A stretch of DNA of 10,749 bases from Acidobacteriota bacterium (GTDB lineage: Bacteria > Acidobacteriota > Terriglobia > Terriglobales > Acidobacteriaceae). Location: positions 1 to 10,749 of the forward strand of contig JAJXZK010000184.1 in assembly GCA_021780095.1 (NCBI GenBank), read 5' to 3'. The notes beneath the pieces are model-generated. The model was not told the origin of the DNA. It made no database searches and worked only from the letters and a program-made list of their open reading frames with translations. Made by a program: the position numbers and the translations under genes. Of this stretch, positions 7,121-10,749 are shown piece after piece. Positions within the stretch are counted from its first letter, which is position 1. Every line of letters starts with the position of its first letter.

Positions 7121-9124
7121 TTGAAATCGACCCAAGATCAACTCACCCCGAACGCAGAAGCTAGATCATCGCTGCCTCATCCGACATATCGACCGGATAT
7201 AGATGGGATGCGAGGCTTCGCAGTGCTCGCGGTGGTTGCATTTCACGCGTGGCCGCGCATGGCGTCCGGCGGATATGTCGGTGTTGACGTCTTCTTTATT
7301 CTCTCCGGATACCTGATTTCCAGCATCATCTTCAAAGGCCTGGAAAAGAATGCATTCGAGTTCAAGACCTTTTACGTTCGGAGAATTCGCAGGATCTTTC
7401 CGGCTCTCACAGTCGTGTTGCTCGCTTGCTTTATCTTCGGATGGTTCACACTTCCATCCGTGCCTTATTCAGAACTGGCCCAGCAAACGGCTGCTGGTGC
7501 GGGCTTCGTGTCCAACATCGTGCTATTCCAGCAGACCGGCTATTTCGACACGTCCTCTGCAACGAAACCATTGCTGCATCTTTGGTCATTGGGGATTGAG
7601 GAACAGTTCTATTTGGTGTGGCCCCTCCTGCTTTACACGGCCTGGCGCTTGCGAGTTAGCCTACCAAAAGTGGCAGCATTCATAGCCGTCGCTTCGTTCG
7701 CGTTGAATCTCTACGTTGCACGCATCAATCCCTCCGCCGACTTCTACCTTCCCTTTACGCGATTTTGGGAGTTGGCTTTTGGCAGTCTGCTCGCTTATGT
7801 GACCCTGAATCCTTTGAGGGAGGGTAATTCCGCCGTGCTGCGGATGCTTCCCCGATTTGAACAAAAGCTGTATCTCGAGATTCGATCCATTGTTGGTTTC
7901 GTTCTAGTAGCGACCGCTGTCTTTTTGCTGACGAGTTCCATGGTTTTTCCCGGATGGTGGGCTCTTCTGCCGACTTTCGGAACATGCCTCCTGATTTCCG
8001 CGGGACCAACCGCATGGTTGAATAAAAGGATCTTGTCGAACCCGTTGATCGTGTGGTTTGGCCTGATTAGTTATCCGCTCTATCTATGGCATTGGCCTCT
8101 TCTTTCCTTCGCGGAAATTGTCGCGTTTGGACCTGTTCGCATTCAGATTCGTGCCCTGCTGGTGCTGCTCTCGATCTTGCTGGCTTGGTTGACTTATAAA
8201 TTTGTTGAGACGCCATTGCGCCATGGCGGCCAAAGCCGATACAAAGTGATCGGACTGTGCACCTCAATGGCAACAATTGCAGTTGTCGCGATGGGTGCGT
8301 GGGGATTAAGAGGGTTGCCTGCTCGCGCCATCAATCGGGCTCCAAAATGGGCCTTTCTGGCGTATTACGACAATCTGCACGTGCACGGCCTCTACGCCAC
8401 CTATCGTGCCGAGTGTGACTTTTACGACTGGGACACTAAAACCCGCAAGCAACACATTGCAGAGTCTTGCACCGACGTGCCAGTCGGCCAGTCGGCCTTT
8501 CTCTGGGGCGATTCTCACGCACAAGCCCTCTCCTATGGTCTGCGCAAATTCTTCACGGGGAACCCTCGTGTGGCACAGGTAGCCAGTTCTGGATGCAGCC
8601 CTAGCATCGACGGAGGAGAAACTGACGCGCCTGCATTGGATTGTGGTGTTTCCAATCGATACGCCTTAAAAGAGATTGCAAGGCTGAGGCCGCGCATCGT
8701 TATCATGGCGCAGGTACACAATCATCAGGCCACAGACTGGAATCGGATCGCTGACCGTCTCCATTCGCTGGGCGTCGGAAACGTGGTGCTGGTAGGGCCC
8801 GCCCCAGAGTGGTATCCGTCGCTGCCTCTGGTGTTTGTCCGCCATTTCTGGGGCGCCGATCCGGAATATATCAAGGACGGTCTGGATGGAGATGTGCTGT
8901 TTACGGACCAACAGCTTCAGCAGAGATATGGGAGCTCGTCCAAAATCATTTATGTCTCCCTAATTCAAAAACTTTGTACAAAAGAGGGCTGCTTGGCCCA
9001 CGTACCCGAGTCGCGAGAATTGATGGCTCTCGACTATGGGCACCTCACGCCGGAAGCGTCAGTGTTTGTTGGTCGCTCAATCATCGGAACGGCCTTGACG
9101 CGTGATGGAATCCTTGTGCGGTAA
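7121..9124 (+). CDS. Membrane O-acyltransferase, AT3 domain fused to SGNH domain (OafA/OatA-like)
   Basis: A 667-residue protein with an N-terminal acyltransferase-3 domain of about ten membrane helices and a C-terminal periplasmic SGNH domain. YRPDIDGMRG opens the AT3 part, and R31 with H42 form the conserved R-x10-H motif. VGVDVFFILSGYLI (53-66) and HLWSLGIEEQFYLVWP (153-168) are diagnostic. In the SGNH part, LWGDSHA (461-467) carries the nucleophile S465, and LDYGHLTPEAS has D638 and H641 as the catalytic DxxH pair. It should move an acyl group, usually acetyl, across the membrane onto a sugar hydroxyl, probably of the polysaccharide made here. The start is TTG: an in-frame stop lies at 7103, and the first ATG (residue 30) falls inside the conserved opening motif. 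It is divergent from the sugar operon and convergent with the ACP gene. Confidence 0.94.
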   Translation: MKSTQDQLTPNAEARSSLPHPTYRPDIDGMRGFAVLAVVAFHAWPRMASGGYVGVDVFFILSGYLISSIIFKGLEKNAFEFKTFYVRRIRRIFPALTVVLLACFIFGWFTLPSVPYSELAQQTAAGAGFVSNIVLFQQTGYFDTSSATKPLLHLWSLGIEEQFYLVWPLLLYTAWRLRVSLPKVAAFIAVASFALNLYVARINPSADFYLPFTRFWELAFGSLLAYVTLNPLREGNSAVLRMLPRFEQKLYLEIRSIVGFVLVATAVFLLTSSMVFPGWWALLPTFGTCLLISAGPTAWLNKRILSNPLIVWFGLISYPLYLWHWPLLSFAEIVAFGPVRIQIRALLVLLSILLAWLTYKFVETPLRHGGQSRYKVIGLCTSMATIAVVAMGAWGLRGLPARAINRAPKWAFLAYYDNLHVHGLYATYRAECDFYDWDTKTRKQHIAESCTDVPVGQSAFLWGDSHAQALSYGLRKFFTGNPRVAQVASSGCSPSIDGGETDAPALDCGVSNRYALKEIARLRPRIVIMAQVHNHQATDWNRIADRLHSLGVGNVVLVGPAPEWYPSLPLVFVRHFWGADPEYIKDGLDGDVLFTDQQLQQRYGSSSKIIYVSLIQKLCTKEGCLAHVPESRELMALDYGHLTPEASVFVGRSIIGTALTRDGILVR

Positions 9125-9241
9125 GACTACTTGCTGAGCACAAGGAGTGAAATGCGTGCAGACAAACTGCGGGAACGATTGGAATGCATGCGACGGCACA
9201 AGGACAAGAATTTCCACCCAAATGCCTCTTCAACCTTATAT

Positions 9242-9523
9242 TTAACGAGCGGAGGCTGGGGTGGAGGAGGATCCAGCATCTCTCGCGCGGCGTTCGTTAG
9301 CCGAAGTGTCCACCAGTGCGAGAATGTCTCCGACGGTGACGCATTGAGCCAAGCGATCTTCATCGATGACGATGCCGTAGTGTTCCTCGGCAAGGATAAG
9401 GATTTCCAGCAACTTCAGCGAATCCCAATGTTCCAGATCGCGGATGGTCTGGTCCTTGCGCAAAGAGCCGGCGGGGATCTGTAGAACTCTTTCCACCTGG
9501 AGTTGAAACGTCTCTTGCGTCAT
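9242..9523 (-). CDS. Acyl carrier protein, stand-alone
   Basis: A 93-residue protein with the acyl carrier fold. HWDSLKLLEILILAEEHYG (32-50) contains the DSL motif, and S35 is the expected phosphopantetheine site. The acidic helix pattern and DILALVD near the end fit the PP-binding family. A tail of about 16 residues, rich in Ser, Ala and Arg, lies beyond the normal domain. I chose the ATG at 9523 rather than the longer open frame to 9709, because it overlaps the preceding GNAT stop by exactly 4 bp (ATGA), has AAGG about six bases upstream, and leaves a protein of normal ACP length. It is a specialised carrier rather than obviously the fatty-acid ACP, as no fab genes are nearby. It needs a phosphopantetheinyl transferase from elsewhere. 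Cargo is unknown. Confidence 0.88.
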   Translation of the reverse strand: MTQETFQLQVERVLQIPAGSLRKDQTIRDLEHWDSLKLLEILILAEEHYGIVIDEDRLAQCVTVGDILALVDTSANERRARDAGSSSTPASAR

Positions 9524-10179
9524 AGCGCGCCTTGCTGAAAGTTTTTTTCGACATCCCTGGACCAGTCGGGACTGAAGAGTCTGCGCGCGATGGGAGCTAC
9601 CTTGGTAAACACTGCGGGCCATTCTTGTCGGTCCATGCTGAGGCCGGTCAAATGGGTTTCTGTACCGCGGATGGAAACCACGCGGTCGTATCGAGGATCG
9701 ATCTTCCAACCGGTTCTGAGTTGAGAGTTGAACACACTCTTATTGCCGTCTATGGCCGTGCAATACAAAGTTTGGATGCCCAGAATATCAAAGGCGAAGG
9801 AAATTCCCAGCAGTCCGGCAGCCAGGGCATAGATACGCCTGCCATCGTTGGGCATCATCAGGCGGCCGAGTTCGCACTGCTTTCCATGTTGAATGTCGTA
9901 CAGGCTCAAAGTTCCGGAGAATCGCTGCCTGGCAACCAGAACGAAGTTCAAGGCGTCCTCGCGCTCGAGCTGGCTGGCAAGCCAATCCTGATGTGTCTGG
10001 GCGGACAACTGGACGAAGTTAATAAACGTGCCCAGCGATGGAGTATTGCGAAGCGCCACGGTTTCGGCTGCGTAGTCTTCGTCGGTGAGTGTGATGTAAC
10101 AGGAATCCGTGCCGTAGCGCAGCGGCAGCTTGCGAAAGTTCAAGGCAGAAAGGCGGACAGCTTTGTCGTTGTCTGACAT
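9520..10179 (-). CDS. GNAT-family N-acetyltransferase
   Basis: This 219-residue protein has the order of a GNAT enzyme of the RimJ/PseH type. LRYGTDSCYITLTDEDYAA (20-38) is the first strand and helix. FVLVARQRFSGTLSLYDIQ (79-97) is the paired central strands, and LGRLMMPNDGRRIYALAAG (104-122) is the acyl-CoA-binding turn region. NKSVFNSQLRTGWKI (146-160) is the conserved helix after it. Relatives acetylate amino groups of amino sugars or proteins. The start codon overlap with the acyl carrier gene suggests the two act together, possibly with acyl-ACP as donor instead of acyl-CoA. This is a hypothesis. A GAGGA lies 15 bases before the ATG, too far for a good ribosome binding site, but no other ATG, GTG or TTG start is in frame before an upstream stop. 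The C-terminal 40 residues match nothing I know. Confidence 0.86.
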   Translation of the reverse strand: MSDNDKAVRLSALNFRKLPLRYGTDSCYITLTDEDYAAETVALRNTPSLGTFINFVQLSAQTHQDWLASQLEREDALNFVLVARQRFSGTLSLYDIQHGKQCELGRLMMPNDGRRIYALAAGLLGISFAFDILGIQTLYCTAIDGNKSVFNSQLRTGWKIDPRYDRVVSIRGTETHLTGLSMDRQEWPAVFTKVAPIARRLFSPDWSRDVEKNFQQGAL

Positions 10180-10304
10180 CAGTTTTTGCGAGCTTCCTCG
10201 ACCAGACCTTCACCATGGTACGATGCCGCGCGCCTCTCGGGTATTCCTTTCCACTCTCGCCTTCTGGATGCAGCCGGGCAAAAGTAATCCCGGGTGGTTG
10301 AGTG

Positions 10305-10749
10305 TCACTCGCGGTAGTTGGCGGGGGTGAGTGGGATGTCGGAGAGCTTTTTGAAGTCTTCATCCGGCAAATGCAGGCTGGCGGCGGCGACATTTTCTTC
10401 CAGGTGCGCGACGGAGGAAGTTCCTGGTATGGGAGCCATGACCGGGGAGCGACGCAGCAGCCAGGCGAGCGCGACCTGCAGGGGAGTGGCCGCCAACTTT
10501 TTCGCGACTTCTTCCAGAATTTGATTGGCCTGGCGGTTCTGACCGAGCGGCGCCCAGGGTACGAAGGTAATTCCATGCTGCTCGCAGTGGTTCAGCAAAA
10601 AGTCCCACTCGCGGTCGGCAAAGCCGTAGCGATTCTGCACGGCGACGATGGGGACAATCTTTTGGGCGCGCTGCAAGTGCTCCAAAGTAACGTTGGAAAG
10701 CGCGACGTGGCGGATCTTGCCTTGTTCGCGCAACCGGGCGAGAGCGCCG
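10305..10749 (-). CDS. Aldo/keto reductase (partial, N-terminus beyond right edge)
   Basis: The C-terminal 147 residues of an aldo/keto reductase are visible; the frame is open at the right edge. It reads GALARLREQGKIRHVALSNV at its beginning, the strand of the TIM barrel that follows the catalytic histidine region. It continues with VPIVAVQNRYG and FVPWAPLGQ. APIPGTSSVAHLEENVAAA is the NADP-phosphate-binding segment typical of the superfamily. The catalytic Tyr, Asp and Lys lie outside the window. It should reduce an aldehyde or ketone with NADPH. No substrate can be assigned, and it may be unrelated to polysaccharide synthesis. The 125-bp gap before the GNAT gene shows no clear promoter or terminator. 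Confidence 0.9.
   Translation of the reverse strand, partial: GALARLREQGKIRHVALSNVTLEHLQRAQKIVPIVAVQNRYGFADREWDFLLNHCEQHGITFVPWAPLGQNRQANQILEEVAKKLAATPLQVALAWLLRRSPVMAPIPGTSSVAHLEENVAAASLHLPDEDFKKLSDIPLTPANYRE

Noticed and set aside
7102..7164. Twenty-codon ATG open frame overlapping the acyltransferase start, a possible leader peptide
   Set aside because: It overlaps the TTG start in another frame, but has no regulatory codon run and no clear ribosome binding site of its own, so chance is the simpler explanation.
9125..9241. Search for a bidirectional terminator between the convergent acyltransferase and ACP genes
   Set aside because: No stem with a T-run was found; only an imperfect direct repeat (AATGCGTGC and AATGCATGC) is present, which is probably chance.
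9524..9709. 62-residue N-terminal extension of the acyl carrier protein frame
   Set aside because: It lies wholly inside the GNAT gene in another frame, and the internal ATG at 9523 has an ATGA junction and a ribosome binding site.
9532..10176. 214-residue plus-strand open frame that mirrors the GNAT gene almost exactly
   Set aside because: Its boundaries follow from the codon usage of the minus-strand gene, which has the acetyltransferase pattern; the mirror product shows no family features.
10262..10304. CCGGG/CCCGG inverted repeat after the aldo/keto reductase, a possible terminator
   Set aside because: The stem is only five base pairs, the loop is ten bases and no T-run follows.

Overview
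The window looks like part of a bacterial cell-surface polysaccharide locus (O-antigen, capsule or exopolysaccharide). Most genes lie on the minus strand, are tightly packed, and several overlap by 4 bp. GC is moderate overall, about 40-50% in sampled stretches of the glycosyltransferase part and 60-70% in the flippase. No taxonomic marker is present. A free-living Gram-negative such as an Acidobacteriota or Proteobacteria member would fit, but this is a weak inference from gene content and composition.

Read along the minus strand from about 6933 down to 1, the main operon encodes eight genes. They are a hexapeptide-repeat N-acetyltransferase, an FdtA/QdtA-type dTDP-sugar 3,4-ketoisomerase, a DegT/DnrJ/EryC1/StrS aminotransferase, a Wzx-type flippase, a GT2 glycosyltransferase, an unrecognised protein that may be a glycosyltransferase, a second GT2 enzyme of WcaE-like type, and a SAM-dependent methyltransferase that runs off the left edge. 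The first three form the known route from dTDP-4-keto-6-deoxyglucose to dTDP-3-acetamido-3,6-dideoxyhexose (Fuc3NAc or Qui3NAc). The glycosyltransferases would build a repeat unit on the lipid carrier, the methyltransferase could decorate or cap it, and the flippase would export it. RmlA/RmlB, the initiating phosphoglycosyltransferase and a Wzy polymerase are not in the window.

Divergently transcribed from 7121 on the plus strand is a 667-residue membrane acyltransferase (AT3 domain fused to an SGNH domain) that starts at TTG. It probably O-acylates the glycan. The 187-bp divergent intergenic region holds a consensus TATAAT box, a small hairpin near the acyltransferase start and a 13-bp perfect palindrome upstream of the main operon.

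The right part, on the minus strand, holds the C-terminal part of an aldo/keto reductase (truncated by the window edge), a GNAT acetyltransferase and a short acyl carrier protein. The last two overlap by 4 bp. An ACP coupled to a GNAT enzyme beside an amino-sugar pathway raises the possibility of an unusual acyl group on a sugar amine. That link is a hypothesis. No RNA gene, CRISPR array, insertion sequence or attachment site was seen.
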